From positions 4,612,001 to 4,676,000 of the forward strand of contig NZ_LR813084.1 in the NCBI RefSeq assembly GCF_903815225.1: 64,000 nt of DNA, in the 5' to 3' direction. Below are positions 35,270 to 44,584 of the stretch, piece after piece (positions within the stretch are counted from its first letter, which is position 1; each line of letters opens with the position of its first letter). Below the pieces are notes generated by a model, which saw nothing but the letters and a program-made list of their open reading frames with translations, searched no databases and was not told where the DNA came from. A program made the position numbers and the translations under genes. The stretch comes from Delftia tsuruhatensis (GTDB lineage Bacteria; Pseudomonadota; Gammaproteobacteria; Burkholderiales; Burkholderiaceae_C).

Positions 35270-36583
35270 TTATTGCAAGGGCGCGTTCTCGGATAAATCC
35301 GATATCGCAAGCACCTTGTCAATGCGCTTGCCGTCCAGATCGATGACTTCAAACGTCCATCCGGCACAGTTCACACGCTCCCCGAGAATGGGCAAATGGC
35401 CGCTTTCCGCCATAAGCAGCCCCGCCACGGTGTTGTAACGGCCACGGTGCTCATCGGGCAGCTCCCGAATATCCAGACGGGCTTTCAGCTCGGATATGGG
35501 CATCAATCCGTCCAATAGCCAGGAGCCATCCTCGCGCTGCATGGCCCAGGCCTCGGCCTCGGTCACCGGCTGCAACTCGCCTGTGATCGCCTCCAGCAGA
35601 TCACGGGGGGTCATGATGCCCTGGACCACGCCATATTCATCGACGACGAATACCATGCGTCCGGATCGGGCCCGCAATTGCTCCAGCAGCTCCATGCCGC
35701 TGAGCGTCTCCGGCAGGAAGGAGGCCGCCAGCACATGCTCATGGAGAATCGTGTCCCTTTGCTGCGGGCCCAGGGCCAGCAGGCGTGCCACGCTGATGAT
35801 GCCCACCACATCGTCCAGGGAGCCGCGGCATACCGGGTACCAGGAATGGCCGCCCTTTTCATGGCCGTCCGCCGAGGCCTGCAATGCCTCGGTGACCGTC
35901 ATGTCCGCATCCAGCCATTGCACATCACTGCGCGGCACCATGATGGAGGTCAATGGACGGTCATCGAGATGGAAGACGTTCTGCACCATCTGATGCTCGC
36001 TGGCCTCGATCACGCCGGCCTCGCGCCCTTCCGCCAGGCTGGCGGCGATTTCCTCCTCGGTCACGGCGCGCGCCGCCGATTCATTGATGCGCAGCAGCGT
36101 CAGCACGGCACGCGTGGAAAATGCCAGCAGCCGCACGAAAGGCTTGGCGGCCGATGCCACCCAGGTCATGGGTCGGGAAATGATGGTGGCCACCGTTTCC
36201 GGATACAGCTGGCCTATGCGCTTGGGAACCAGTTCGCCGAAGACAATGGTGACGAAGGTGATGATCGTCACGACGGCCGCCGTGGCCGAAATGCTGGCCG
36301 CGCGGTCCGGAATGCCCAGTCCCTGCAGCCATGCGGCCAGCCCGTCGCTGAAAGCCGCTTCGCCCAGGATGCCGTTGAGCAGGCCGATGGAGGTGATCCC
36401 CACCTGCACCGACGAAAGAAACTGCGTGGGGTTCTCAAGAAGGGCCAGCGCGGCCATCGCCCCCTTGTCGCCTGTTTCAGCCAGGGCCACCAACCGCGCC
36501 TTGCGGCTGGAGGCCAGTGCCAATTCGGACATTGCAAACACCCCATTGAGCAGCGTCAGCAACGCGATCAGCAGAAAATCCAT
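35270..36583 (-). CDS. CorC/HlyC-family (CNNM + CBS) membrane protein
   Basis: The 437-residue protein has an N-terminal DUF21/CNNM membrane domain (start MDFLLIALLTLLNGVFAMSELALASSRKARL, with later spans near 55-150 including VFGELVPKRIGQLYP), two CBS domains (HQMVQNVFHLDDRPLTSIMVPRSDVQWLDADMTVTEAL and MVFVVDEYGVVQGIMTPRDLLEAITGEL) and a C-terminal CorC_HlyC domain (GEL..AWAMQREDGSWLLDGLMPISELKARL). Family members export magnesium or other divalent cations; older labels call them hemolysins. It is divergent from apaH with only 24 bases between. Confidence 0.9.
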   Translation of the reverse strand: MDFLLIALLTLLNGVFAMSELALASSRKARLVALAETGDKGAMAALALLENPTQFLSSVQVGITSIGLLNGILGEAAFSDGLAAWLQGLGIPDRAASISATAAVVTIITFVTIVFGELVPKRIGQLYPETVATIISRPMTWVASAAKPFVRLLAFSTRAVLTLLRINESAARAVTEEEIAASLAEGREAGVIEASEHQMVQNVFHLDDRPLTSIMVPRSDVQWLDADMTVTEALQASADGHEKGGHSWYPVCRGSLDDVVGIISVARLLALGPQQRDTILHEHVLAASFLPETLSGMELLEQLRARSGRMVFVVDEYGVVQGIMTPRDLLEAITGELQPVTEAEAWAMQREDGSWLLDGLMPISELKARLDIRELPDEHRGRYNTVAGLLMAESGHLPILGERVNCAGWTFEVIDLDGKRIDKVLAISDLSENAPLQ

Positions 36584-36607
36584 GGTTCAGACATCAGAAA
36601 GAAGACC

Positions 36608-37453
36608 ATGGCACTTTACTGTATCGGCGATATCCAGGGCTGCCACGACGCTTTTGAGCGACTGCTGCGCCGCGTCGATTTCTCCGCGAGCCGCGATACC
36701 CTGTACGTTCTTGGCGACCTCGTGAACCGCGGTCCGGATTCGGACAAGGTGCTGCGCACTTGCATGGCCGCCGGCGACTCCATGCGCGCGCTGCTGGGCA
36801 ACCATGACCTGCACCTGCTGGCGGCCGCCCATGGCGAGCGCCGCAACAGCAGGCGCGATACCCTGGCCCGGATGCTGCAGGCCCCGGACCGGGACGGGCT
36901 GCTGGACTGGCTGCGCCACCAGCCGCTGGCGCGCAGCCACCGCACGGCGCTCGGCGACGAGCTGCTGATGGTCCATGCCGGCGTGCTGCCGCAATGGACG
37001 TCGCAGGAGGTGATGGACCTGGCGGACGAAGTGCATGCCGTCCTGCGCGGCGCGCGGTTGCCCGAGTTCCTCAAGGCCATGTACGGCAACCAGCCCGACC
37101 ACTGGTCCCCGCAGCTCACGGGCTGGGAGCGCCTGCGCGTCATCGTCAATGCGCTGACCCGGCTGCGCTTTTGCACCGCGCAGGGCACCATGGACTTCGA
37201 CAGTGCGGAATCGGCCGATCAGGCGGCGCCCGGTCTCATGCCCTGGTTCGATGTGCCGGGCCGGGCCACGGCAGGCGTGCCCATCGCTTTCGGCCACTGG
37301 TCCACGCTGGGCCATGTCGACCGCCCTGACCTGGTGGCGCTGGACACCGGCTGCGTCTGGGGCGGATGCCTGAGCATGATGCGCTTCGGCGACCGCCTGT
37401 CTGATCGGGAACTGATACAGGTGGACTGCCCGCAGGCCCAGGTGCCGGGCTGA
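36608..37453 (+). CDS. apaH: Symmetrical bis(5'-nucleosyl)-tetraphosphatase
   Basis: ApaH splits Ap4A and removes NpnN caps from RNA. The 281-residue protein has the metallophosphatase motifs GDIQGCHDAF, GDLVNRGPDS and LLGNHDLHLL, then MVHAGVLPQW and the C-terminal FGHWSTLG and ALDTGCVWGG. These are diagnostic for ApaH. ATG 36608 gives the typical MALYCIGDIQG start. It is not beside ksgA or folA here. A bidirectional terminator separates it from rhlE. Confidence 0.95.
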   Translation: MALYCIGDIQGCHDAFERLLRRVDFSASRDTLYVLGDLVNRGPDSDKVLRTCMAAGDSMRALLGNHDLHLLAAAHGERRNSRRDTLARMLQAPDRDGLLDWLRHQPLARSHRTALGDELLMVHAGVLPQWTSQEVMDLADEVHAVLRGARLPEFLKAMYGNQPDHWSPQLTGWERLRVIVNALTRLRFCTAQGTMDFDSAESADQAAPGLMPWFDVPGRATAGVPIAFGHWSTLGHVDRPDLVALDTGCVWGGCLSMMRFGDRLSDRELIQVDCPQAQVPG

Positions 37454-37460
37454 CCCCTCG

Positions 37461-37487
37461 AAAAAAACGCCTGCAAGGCAGGCGTTT
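37461..37487. terminator. Bidirectional terminator between apaH and rhlE
   Basis: AAACGCCTG (37465-37473) pairs with CAGGCGTTT (37479-37487) over a 5-base loop; seven A precede and T follow, so it can end both convergent genes. Confidence 0.85.
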
Positions 37488-37519
37488 GTTCCTCAATGGC
37501 AGGTCCGGCCCGACGAAGC

Positions 37520-38986
37520 TCAGGCCTCGGAAGTCGCCGCAGGCATGACGGGCGCCTTGAACAGCGCGGCGATCTTGCGCTTGGGCTTGATGTTGCCCCC
37601 GGTCTTGGGCGCCGCGCGCTGGCTCTCCCAGTTCGCATCGGAACTGGCGGCCGGCTCGTAAGGCTTGTCGAAGAAAGGATCCGCGTGCGCCGGGCGCTGC
37701 GCCATGCGCGAGCCACGGTGGCCGAAGCCGGCCCCTGCGCGACCGCCATCGCCGCCACGCTCGGAGCGTTCGCCACGCTCGCGGCCATGGCCGCTGTGGC
37801 GGGGCACGTCGTCGAACCGATGCCCGCGCGGGCCGCCCCGGAAATCCTCCATCGGGCAGGCCTCGACGTTGATCTTCTTCTTGGTGAGCTTCTCGATCTC
37901 GCCCACCAGGCGCGTGTCGTGGCTGGTCACCAGGGTCACGGCAATGCCCGAGGCGCCGGCACGGCCCGTGCGGCCGATGCGGTGCACGTAGTCCTCGGCA
38001 TTGAAGGGCACGTCATAGTTGAAGACGGCGGGCACATCCTTGATGTCCAGACCCCGTGCCGCGACATCGGTGCACACCAGCAGGTCCACTTCGCCACGCT
38101 TGAAGGCCTCCAGGGCCTTGAGCCGCTCGTCCTGGCTCTTGTCGCCGTGAAGGGCCGCGGCACGCAGGCCATCGCGCTCCAGCGCCCGCGTCAAGCGCGC
38201 GCAGCCGAGCTTGCTGTTGGAGAAGACGAAGGCCTGTCGGATCTCGCGCTGCTTGAGCAGCGAGCGCAGCGCATAGCGCTTGTCGTCGTCGCTCACGCTG
38301 TAGAAGCGCTGCTCCACCGTGGAGGCCGTCTCGTTCGGACGGGCCACCTCGATGGTGACGGGATCTTGCAGGTAGCTGCCGGCCAGGCGCTTGATCTCGG
38401 GCGAGAAGGTAGCGCTGAACAGCAAGGTGGTGCGGTTCTTGGGCAGGTAGGACAGGATGCGCTGCAGGTCGGGCAGGAAGCCGATGTCCAGCATGCGGTC
38501 CGCCTCGTCGAGCACCACGTACTCGACCTGGTTGAGCACCACGTTCTTGGCTTCGATATGGTCGAGCAGCCGGCCCGGAGTGGCCACCAGCACCTCGACG
38601 CCCTTCTTGAGCTCCAACGTCTGCGGCTTCATGTCCATGCCGCCGAACACGACGGTGCTGCGCAGCTTGCTGTACTTGGCGTACTGGGCGATCTGCTGCG
38701 CCACCTGGTCGGCCAGCTCCCGCGTGGGCAGCAGCACCAGCGCCCGCACGGGATGGCGTGCCGGCGATGCCGAGGCGTTTTCGTGGCGCATCAGCCGCTG
38801 CAGCAGGGGCAGCGAGAACGCCGCCGTCTTGCCTGTGCCGGTCTGGGCGGCGCCCATGACATCCTTGCCGGTCAGGACGACCGGAATGGCCTGCGCCTGG
38901 ATGGGCGTCATGGACTCGTAGCCCATGTCGGCCACGGCGCGTGCCAGGGACTCGGCCAGTTGGAGATTGGAGAAAGAGCTTGTCAT
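37520..38986 (-). CDS. rhlE: DEAD-box RNA helicase RhlE
   Basis: The 488-residue helicase has the Q motif TPIQAQAIP, motif I AQTGTGKT, PTRELADQV, TPGRLLD, VLDEADRMLDIGF (II), SATFS (III), VCTDVAARGLDI (V) and HRIGRTGRAG (VI). The core is RhlE-like. The C-terminal about 110 residues form a low-complexity Gly/Arg/His-rich tail (RGGPRGHRFDDVPRHSGHGRERGERSERGG) and a short conserved end NIKPKRKIAALFK, probably for RNA or ribosome binding. Cold adaptation or ribosome assembly is the family role. It stands alone with a 139-base upstream gap. Confidence 0.92.
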   Translation of the reverse strand: MTSSFSNLQLAESLARAVADMGYESMTPIQAQAIPVVLTGKDVMGAAQTGTGKTAAFSLPLLQRLMRHENASASPARHPVRALVLLPTRELADQVAQQIAQYAKYSKLRSTVVFGGMDMKPQTLELKKGVEVLVATPGRLLDHIEAKNVVLNQVEYVVLDEADRMLDIGFLPDLQRILSYLPKNRTTLLFSATFSPEIKRLAGSYLQDPVTIEVARPNETASTVEQRFYSVSDDDKRYALRSLLKQREIRQAFVFSNSKLGCARLTRALERDGLRAAALHGDKSQDERLKALEAFKRGEVDLLVCTDVAARGLDIKDVPAVFNYDVPFNAEDYVHRIGRTGRAGASGIAVTLVTSHDTRLVGEIEKLTKKKINVEACPMEDFRGGPRGHRFDDVPRHSGHGRERGERSERGGDGGRAGAGFGHRGSRMAQRPAHADPFFDKPYEPAASSDANWESQRAAPKTGGNIKPKRKIAALFKAPVMPAATSEA

Positions 38987-39125
38987 TGAGGGCGCTATTG
39001 TCGCACCGGACGCGATTTATGCGTTGCAATAACGCCAATTGGCACCTGGACAAGCATGGCGTTGCGTGAACGCAACCCGCAAAAACCCGGTATGAGGGCC
39101 CGTGGCACGGCCCCTCGCCAGGGAC

Positions 39126-39998
39126 TCAGAGAGAGGCGGCGGAGAAGGTGTCGCAGGACTTGACACTGCCCGTGCGCAGGCCCGTGCTGAACCAGCGCTG
39201 GCGCTGGGCGCTGGTGCCATGGGTAAAGCTGTCGGGAACGACGGCACCGCCCCCGGCGCGCTGCAGGGCGTCGTCACCGATCTTGGCGGCTGCGTTCATG
39301 GCCGACTCCACATCGCCCTGCTCCAGGATCTGGCGAGCGCTTTGCGCATGGTTGGCCCAGACGCCTGCCAGGCAGTCGGCCTGCAGCTCCAGCTTGACCG
39401 ACAGGTGGTTGTACTCGACCTTGCTCACCCGCCCCCGGGCGCGGTCCACCTGGGCGCTGATGCCCAGCAGATTCTGGACATGGTGTCCCACCTCGTGGGC
39501 GATCACGTAGGCCTGTGCGAAATCGCCGGGTGCGCCGAGCTGGTTCTTGAGGGTTTCGTAGAAGCCCAGGTCGATGTAGACCTTCTGGTCGGCGGGGCAA
39601 TAGAAGGGCCCCATGGCCGACTGTCCCGTGCCGCAGGCCGTGGGCGTGGCGCCGCGAAACAGCACGAGCTTGGGATCGACATACTGGGCGCCGCCCTGGC
39701 GGAACACCTCGCGCCAGACATCCTCGGTGTCGGCGAGCACGGTGGAGACGAAGCGCGCGAGCCTGTCGTCGGCGGGTGGCCTGTGCGCCGGCGCTTGCTG
39801 CTGCACCTGCACCGGCGAGCCCCCGCTGAGCGCCCCCAGGATGGTCAGCGGATTGATGCCCAGCACCCAGCCGCCCACCAGCGCGATGACGATGGTGCCT
39901 ATGCCTATGCTGCGCCCGCCGAAGACGGGCCCGCCGCCAGCGCCTTCGTCGCGGCGGTCCTCCACATTGTCCGACTCGCGGTTACCGTCCCATCTCAT
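39126..39998 (-). CDS. YpfJ-type neutral zinc metallopeptidase
   Basis: The 290-residue protein has a cytoplasmic N-terminus, one membrane span near residues 30-50 (GIGTIVIALVGGWVLGINPLTIL), and a periplasmic domain with the zinc site YVIAHEVGHHVQN plus the third ligand region KLELQADCLAGVWA. PFYCPADQKVYIDLGFYETL is also typical of the YpfJ/neutral zinc metallopeptidase family. No substrate is known. ATG 39998 gives the common MRWDGNRESDNVEDRR start. Its closest neighbour, the proline-rich membrane protein, is 109 bases upstream on the same strand. Confidence 0.92.
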   Translation of the reverse strand: MRWDGNRESDNVEDRRDEGAGGGPVFGGRSIGIGTIVIALVGGWVLGINPLTILGALSGGSPVQVQQQAPAHRPPADDRLARFVSTVLADTEDVWREVFRQGGAQYVDPKLVLFRGATPTACGTGQSAMGPFYCPADQKVYIDLGFYETLKNQLGAPGDFAQAYVIAHEVGHHVQNLLGISAQVDRARGRVSKVEYNHLSVKLELQADCLAGVWANHAQSARQILEQGDVESAMNAAAKIGDDALQRAGGGAVVPDSFTHGTSAQRQRWFSTGLRTGSVKSCDTFSAASL

Positions 39999-40107
39999 GG
40001 TCTTCGCTCCTGGATCTGCGCTGCGGCCTGCAGCATCGGGCGGCGATATTACGTCGGAACCGGCAAGGCTGCAGAGCCCCCGGCGTCCAGCAATGATACG
40101 GCGTGTA

Positions 40108-40497
40108 TCAGCGCACCGGCGGCACCTGCTGGGGCATGGAGGCGGGCGCCTGGTTGCGCTGCACCTGTTCGCTGGCCACCAGCACCATGCCGGCCAGCAG
40201 CACGGCCACGAGCCCCAGGCCGACGATGACCACCAGGCCCAGCCCCCATCCGCCCCGCCTGCGCCGCCCGGATGCAGGCTCGCCGGGCCGGCGCGCAGCC
40301 GGCGCCTGCTCGCTGGGGGGCTCCTGCCGCTGCCAGGGTTCGGGAGCGGGCTCCCGCCGCTGCTGCTCGTAGCGCGGGGCCGCCCGCCTGGGTGGCGCTT
40401 CAGGACGGGCTTCAGGGCGCGCGTCGGGACGCGCCTCGGGCCGTGCGGAGCCGTCCCAGCGGGGCTCCTCGCGCGGATAAGAAGGCTTTTGTGGCAT
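40108..40497 (-). CDS. Proline/arginine-rich single-pass membrane protein of unknown function
   Basis: The 129-residue product is not recognised. Its first 85 residues are rich in Pro, Arg, Glu and Ala, with a near-tandem repeat ARPEARPDARPEARPEA around residues 15-33. A single membrane span follows (WGLGLVVIVGLGLVAVLLAGMVLVASEQV, about residues 85-112) and a short tail. This suggests a membrane-anchored protein with a disordered cytoplasmic arm. ATG 40497 was chosen; an ATG three codons earlier is possible. It could be co-transcribed with the metallopeptidase. Confidence 0.6.
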   Translation of the reverse strand: MPQKPSYPREEPRWDGSARPEARPDARPEARPEAPPRRAAPRYEQQRREPAPEPWQRQEPPSEQAPAARRPGEPASGRRRRGGWGLGLVVIVGLGLVAVLLAGMVLVASEQVQRNQAPASMPQQVPPVR

Positions 40498-40555
40498 GGG
40501 CCACATCGTAGTGCCTGCGGCGCACCATGGGGAGCCGCGCATGCCACCGGACACA

Positions 40556-40591
40556 TTGCACATTGGCCGGTCCACGCCTACTGTGTACAGT
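40556..40591 (+). promoter_or_regulatory. Promoter and candidate operator of the reductase gene
   Basis: TTGCAC (40556-40561) and TACTGT (40579-40584) are 17 bases apart, a good sigma-70 match that would start RNA about 8 bases before the ATG. The inverted repeat ACTGT-GT-ACAGT (40580-40591) overlaps the -10 and the start point, where a repressor would block. Confidence 0.55.
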
Positions 40592-40598
40592 CGCGCCC

Positions 40599-41558
40599 AT
40601 GAGCCCTTCCCGCATCCCCCCCACCACCACCCTCGATGCGCAGGCAACGGCCGCCCTGCTGCCCTGGAAAGAACTGGCCGACGAGATCGCCGACCTGCTC
40701 CTGCAGCCCCAGGCGGTGCAGGTGCCGGCCCGCATCGTGATGCCCATGGCCGCGGGCGGCTGCCTGTTCTGCATGCCCGCCACCGATGGCCGGGTGACCA
40801 TGACCAAGCTGATCAGCCTCACCCCCGGCAATGCCGGCACGCCTCGTCCCACCATCCAGGGGGATGTGGTGGTCTTCGATGTGGCCACGGGCGAGCGTCG
40901 CCTCATCCTCGACGGCCCCACCGTCACGGCGCGGCGCACGGCCGCCGTCTCGCTGCTGGCCGCGCAAAGGCTGGCCCCCGATCCCGAGGGAGCGCTGTTG
41001 ATCATCGGTGCCGGCGTGCAGGGCCTGGCCCACCTGGAGGCCTTCGCGCAGGGCCTGGGCGTGCGCGAAGTACAGGTGGCCTCGCGCAGCGAGGCCAGCG
41101 CGCAGGCACTGGTCACGCGGGCCCGGGACATGGGCCTGCAGGCCCGTTTCGCGCCGGATGCGCAGGCCGCCGCACGGCAGTGCCCGCTGATCGTGACCTG
41201 CACGCCGGCCCGCGCCGTGGTGCTGCACGAGGCTCCGCGCGCCGACACCTTCCTGTCGGCCGTGGGCGCCTTCACGCCGCAGATGGTCGAGCTGGCGCCC
41301 GATCTGTGCCGCGCCATGCTGCGCGATGGCCGCGTGGTCGTCGATACCGAAGAGGCGCTGCACGAGGCCGGCGACCTGTTGCAGGCCGGCATCGACGTCG
41401 CCGCCCTTCCCACGCTGGCGCAGGTGGTACGCGAGGCATGGCCGCGCGCGCACACCCCCGTGCTGTTCAAGAGCTGCGGCTGGGGCGGCTGGGATCTTGC
41501 CGCCACGCGGCTGGCCCTGCGCCAGGCTGCCCTCCCCGCCATCCACCAGCCCGATTGA
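40599..41558 (+). CDS. Ornithine cyclodeaminase/mu-crystallin family reductase (delta1-pyrroline-2-carboxylate reductase-like)
   Basis: The 319-residue protein belongs to the OCD/mu-crystallin family: MPMAAGGCLFCMPATDGRVTMTKLISLTPGNAG matches the substrate loop, RRTAAVSLLAA follows, and LLIIGAGVQGLAHLEAF is the NAD(P) Rossmann motif. The short form with this loop resembles bifunctional delta1-pyrroline-2-carboxylate/delta1-piperideine-2-carboxylate reductases of hydroxyproline and lysine breakdown rather than true ornithine cyclodeaminases. No hydroxyproline gene is adjacent, so the substrate is inferred. It has its own promoter with a likely operator. Confidence 0.82.
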   Translation: MSPSRIPPTTTLDAQATAALLPWKELADEIADLLLQPQAVQVPARIVMPMAAGGCLFCMPATDGRVTMTKLISLTPGNAGTPRPTIQGDVVVFDVATGERRLILDGPTVTARRTAAVSLLAAQRLAPDPEGALLIIGAGVQGLAHLEAFAQGLGVREVQVASRSEASAQALVTRARDMGLQARFAPDAQAAARQCPLIVTCTPARAVVLHEAPRADTFLSAVGAFTPQMVELAPDLCRAMLRDGRVVVDTEEALHEAGDLLQAGIDVAALPTLAQVVREAWPRAHTPVLFKSCGWGGWDLAATRLALRQAALPAIHQPD

Positions 41559-41573
41559 AGACGGACCCGCGCG

Positions 41574-43328
41574 TTGAACGACCTCCCTCCTGCGGACACT
41601 CCTGCCCCCGCTCCTGCGGCCCCTGCCGACGCCGGGACGCCCGGCCGCTGGCAGCGTCTGGGCCTGCGCACCCAGCTGGCCCTGGTATTCGGCTCCCTGC
41701 TGGTGGGCGTGACGGTGCTGATGTCCCTGGCTTTCGGCGAGCTGCTGCGCTGGCGCATGGAGCAGGAAGTCAGCAATTCGCTGCACACCGTGGCCTCCAA
41801 TGCTTCGCGGGAGCTGGCCAACGGGCTGTTCGACCGCGCCCACACCGTGCAGGTGCTGGCGGCCTCCCCCGAGTTGTGGGTCCAGGGCCTGGATGCCCCC
41901 GGCGTGGACGCCCTGCTCAACCGCGCCCGCGTACTGACCCCCTCCAATCTCTGGATCGGCGTGGCCGATGCCGAAGGCACGGTGCGCAGCGCCACCGACC
42001 GGCTGCTGCTCAACAGCGATGTCAGCGACCGGCCCTGGTTCGAACCGGGACTGCAGCGCGTGCATGTCGGCGATGTGCGCAGTTCCTCGCAACTGACCGC
42101 CCTGCTTCCCCCCACGCCCGACGGCAGCGCCCAGCGCTTCATGGACTTCGCCGCCCCCATCCGGGTGGGAGGCCTCACGCAGGGCGTGCTGTGCATGCAC
42201 AGCAGCTGGCAATGGGTGCGCGAGACCATGCGAACGCTGCAGCAGGCCGACAGTGGCGACCGCCAGATCGAGCTGTTCATCTTCGACCGCAACGGCCGCC
42301 TCCTGCATGCCCCGGGCGACAGCCTGCAGCGCTGGACCGAGCTGGACCAGCGCCTGCCGGTGACGCACGCCCTGTCGCCCGGATCCGCCCTGCTGCCCGT
42401 GCAGATCGCGCAATGGCGGGACAGTCCCCGGCGCTTCCTGACCGCGACCGTTGCCTTGCAGGCCCGCAGCCAGACCACGGACATGGGCTGGCACATCGTG
42501 GCCCGCCAGCCCCAGGACAGCGCCTACGCGCCCGCGCGCCAGGCCATGCACCAGGTGCTGGCCGGCGGCCTGGCCGCCGCGCTGCTGGCGGCCGTCATCG
42601 CCTGGCTGGTGGCGCGCAGGCTGAGTCAGGACCTCAAGCGCCTGGCCCGCGCGGCCAACGACATCCATGGCAGCGGCGCGGCCGCCGACATTCCCCGGCT
42701 GCACAGCAGCCGCGAAGTGCAGCGCCTGTCCGAGGCGCTGCGCGGCAGCATCGCCCAGTTGCAATCGGCCAACGAAGCCATGGAGTGCCAGGTGCGTGAA
42801 CGCACGCTGCAGCTCCAGCAGGCCAACACCGAGCTGGAGCACCAGGCGCGCAGCGACCCGCTGACCGGCCTGCTCAACCGCCGCGGCTTCGAGTTCCAGC
42901 TGGACTTCGCCATGGCACTGGCCCGCCGCAGCGGCCGGCCCTTGAGCGTGCTGGTCATCGATGTGGACCATTTCAAGCGCATCAACGACCAGCACGGCCA
43001 CGACAAGGGCGACGCGGTACTGCGCACCCTGGCTCGCGTCCTGCGCCTGCGCCTGCGCGAGTCCGATGTGCTGGCGCGCATGGGCGGCGAGGAATTCCTG
43101 GCCCTGCTGCCCGACACCACGGCCGACGCGGCCGTGACCATCGCGGAACAACTGCGCGAGCTGCTGGCGCACAGCCCCATGGCCCACGGCGAGCCCGTCA
43201 CCGCCAGCATGGGCGTGGCCACGCTGCGCGGCACCACGGACACGGCCGCCGCCATGCTGCGCCGTGGAGACGAGGCGCTCTACGAAGCCAAGGGCGCGGG
43301 CCGCAACAACGTCCGGCTGCAGCGCTAG
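41574..43328 (+). CDS. Diguanylate cyclase with periplasmic Cache-type sensor
   Basis: The 584-residue protein has a membrane span near residues 34-55, a periplasmic sensor of about 270 residues of the Cache type ([33 protein letters not shown]), a second span near 325-345, a HAMP-like segment and coiled-coil ([21 protein letters not shown]), then a GGDEF domain with active MGGEEF. RESD precedes it by five residues, so the product-inhibition I-site is intact. It makes c-di-GMP in response to an outside signal. The start is a TTG at 41574, 15 bases after the reductase stop; the N-terminal Pro/Ala-rich part makes this start uncertain. Confidence 0.9.
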   Translation: MNDLPPADTPAPAPAAPADAGTPGRWQRLGLRTQLALVFGSLLVGVTVLMSLAFGELLRWRMEQEVSNSLHTVASNASRELANGLFDRAHTVQVLAASPELWVQGLDAPGVDALLNRARVLTPSNLWIGVADAEGTVRSATDRLLLNSDVSDRPWFEPGLQRVHVGDVRSSSQLTALLPPTPDGSAQRFMDFAAPIRVGGLTQGVLCMHSSWQWVRETMRTLQQADSGDRQIELFIFDRNGRLLHAPGDSLQRWTELDQRLPVTHALSPGSALLPVQIAQWRDSPRRFLTATVALQARSQTTDMGWHIVARQPQDSAYAPARQAMHQVLAGGLAAALLAAVIAWLVARRLSQDLKRLARAANDIHGSGAAADIPRLHSSREVQRLSEALRGSIAQLQSANEAMECQVRERTLQLQQANTELEHQARSDPLTGLLNRRGFEFQLDFAMALARRSGRPLSVLVIDVDHFKRINDQHGHDKGDAVLRTLARVLRLRLRESDVLARMGGEEFLALLPDTTADAAVTIAEQLRELLAHSPMAHGEPVTASMGVATLRGTTDTAAAMLRRGDEALYEAKGAGRNNVRLQR

Positions 43329-43374
43329 TTCCCCTTTTTCCGCACGACAGGCATGCGGAAAAAACATCACACTA

Positions 43375-43391
43375 ATACTCAAATTGAGCAT
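43375..43391. promoter_or_regulatory. Inverted repeat upstream of nadA
   Basis: ATACTCAA-A-TTGAGCAT is an inverted repeat with one mismatch, 50 bases ahead of nadA in an AT-rich patch. Position and symmetry suit an NAD-synthesis repressor; I recall NadQ operators of this kind but cannot confirm it. A separate inverted repeat, TTTTTCCGCA/TGCGGAAAAA (43335-43344 with 43354-43363), lies between it and the preceding gene and is not a standard terminator because A, not T, follows the stem. Confidence 0.5.
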
Positions 43392-43440
43392 ATCATTTGC
43401 AGCCATCACCAGCCTTTCCTCCCAGATCCGGACGGCCACC

Positions 43441-44574
43441 ATGCAGCTCAAATCCGTGCAGTACGACAAGCCCCAGTTCCCCATCGCCGGCCAGTGCGGC
43501 ATCGGCGAAGCCTGGGCCCGAGTCCCCCCCGAGCAGAACCGCCTCCAGCGCCAGCGGACGGCCGAGCGCATACGCGCCCTGCTGCAGGAGCACGACGCCG
43601 TGCTGGCGGCCCACTACTACGTCGATGGCGAGCTCCAGGACCTGGCGCGCGAGACCGGCGGCTGCGTGGGCGACTCCCTGGAGATGGCGCGCTTCGGTGC
43701 GCAACACCCCGCCTCCACCCTGGTCGTGGCCGGCGTGCGCTTCATGGGAGAGACCGCCAAGATCCTGAGCCCCGAAAAGCGCGTGCTCATGCCCGATGAC
43801 GACGCCAGCTGCTCGCTGGACCTGGGCTGCCCGGCCGATGCCTTCAGCGCCTTCTGCGATGCCCACCCCGACCGCACCGTCGTGGTCTACGCCAACACCA
43901 GCGCGGCCGTGAAGGCGCGCGCCGACTGGGTGGTCACCTCCTCGGTGGGCCAGGACATCGTGGCCCACCTGCACGCCTGCGGCGAGAAGATCCTGTGGGC
44001 ACCGGATCGCCACCTGGGCGCCTACATCCAGCGCCAGACCGGCGCCGACATGCTGCTGTGGCACGGCTCCTGCCTGGTCCACGACGAGTTCAAGGCCGAC
44101 GAGCTGACCGCCATGGCGCGGGAGCACCCGCACGCCGCCATCCTGGTCCACCCCGAGTCGCCGGCCGCCGTGGCCGCCCAGGCCGACGTGGTGGGCTCGA
44201 CCACCCAGCTCATCAACGCGGCCGGCCGGCTGGCCACCGACACCTTCATCGTGGCCACCGACCAGGGCATCCTGCACGACATGCGCATGCGCTACCCGGG
44301 CAAGACCTTCCTGCCCGCGCCCACGGCCGGCCAGGGCGCCACCTGCAAGAGCTGCGCCATGTGCCCCTGGATGGCGATGAACAGCCTGTCCGGCGTCGAG
44401 CAGGCACTGGAGCAGGGCCTGTGCGCCATCGAGGTGGACCCCGCCACCGCCGAGGCCGCGCGCCGCCCCATCGAGCGCATGCTGGCCTTCGCCGCCGGCC
44501 ACCGCCAGCCCGTGCGCGCCAGCGGGGACCTGGCGCATGACCAGGCCCTGTTCCGCCACTTCGGCCCCGCCTGA
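43441..44574 (+). CDS. nadA: Quinolinate synthase A
   Basis: NadA condenses iminoaspartate with dihydroxyacetone phosphate to quinolinate using a [4Fe-4S] cluster. The 377-residue protein shows [88 protein letters not shown] and the C-terminal cluster cysteines in [18 protein letters not shown] 43441 begins the homologous region. nadB follows after 10 bases, so both enzymes of the step are made together. Confidence 0.96.
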   Translation: MQLKSVQYDKPQFPIAGQCGIGEAWARVPPEQNRLQRQRTAERIRALLQEHDAVLAAHYYVDGELQDLARETGGCVGDSLEMARFGAQHPASTLVVAGVRFMGETAKILSPEKRVLMPDDDASCSLDLGCPADAFSAFCDAHPDRTVVVYANTSAAVKARADWVVTSSVGQDIVAHLHACGEKILWAPDRHLGAYIQRQTGADMLLWHGSCLVHDEFKADELTAMAREHPHAAILVHPESPAAVAAQADVVGSTTQLINAAGRLATDTFIVATDQGILHDMRMRYPGKTFLPAPTAGQGATCKSCAMCPWMAMNSLSGVEQALEQGLCAIEVDPATAEAARRPIERMLAFAAGHRQPVRASGDLAHDQALFRHFGPA

Positions 44575-44584
44575 GGAGAACGCC

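Noticed and set aside
43335..43363. Stem TTTTTCCGCA/TGCGGAAAAA as a terminator for the diguanylate cyclase gene
   Set aside because: On either strand the stem is followed by A or C/G rather than a T run, so it does not have the intrinsic terminator layout.
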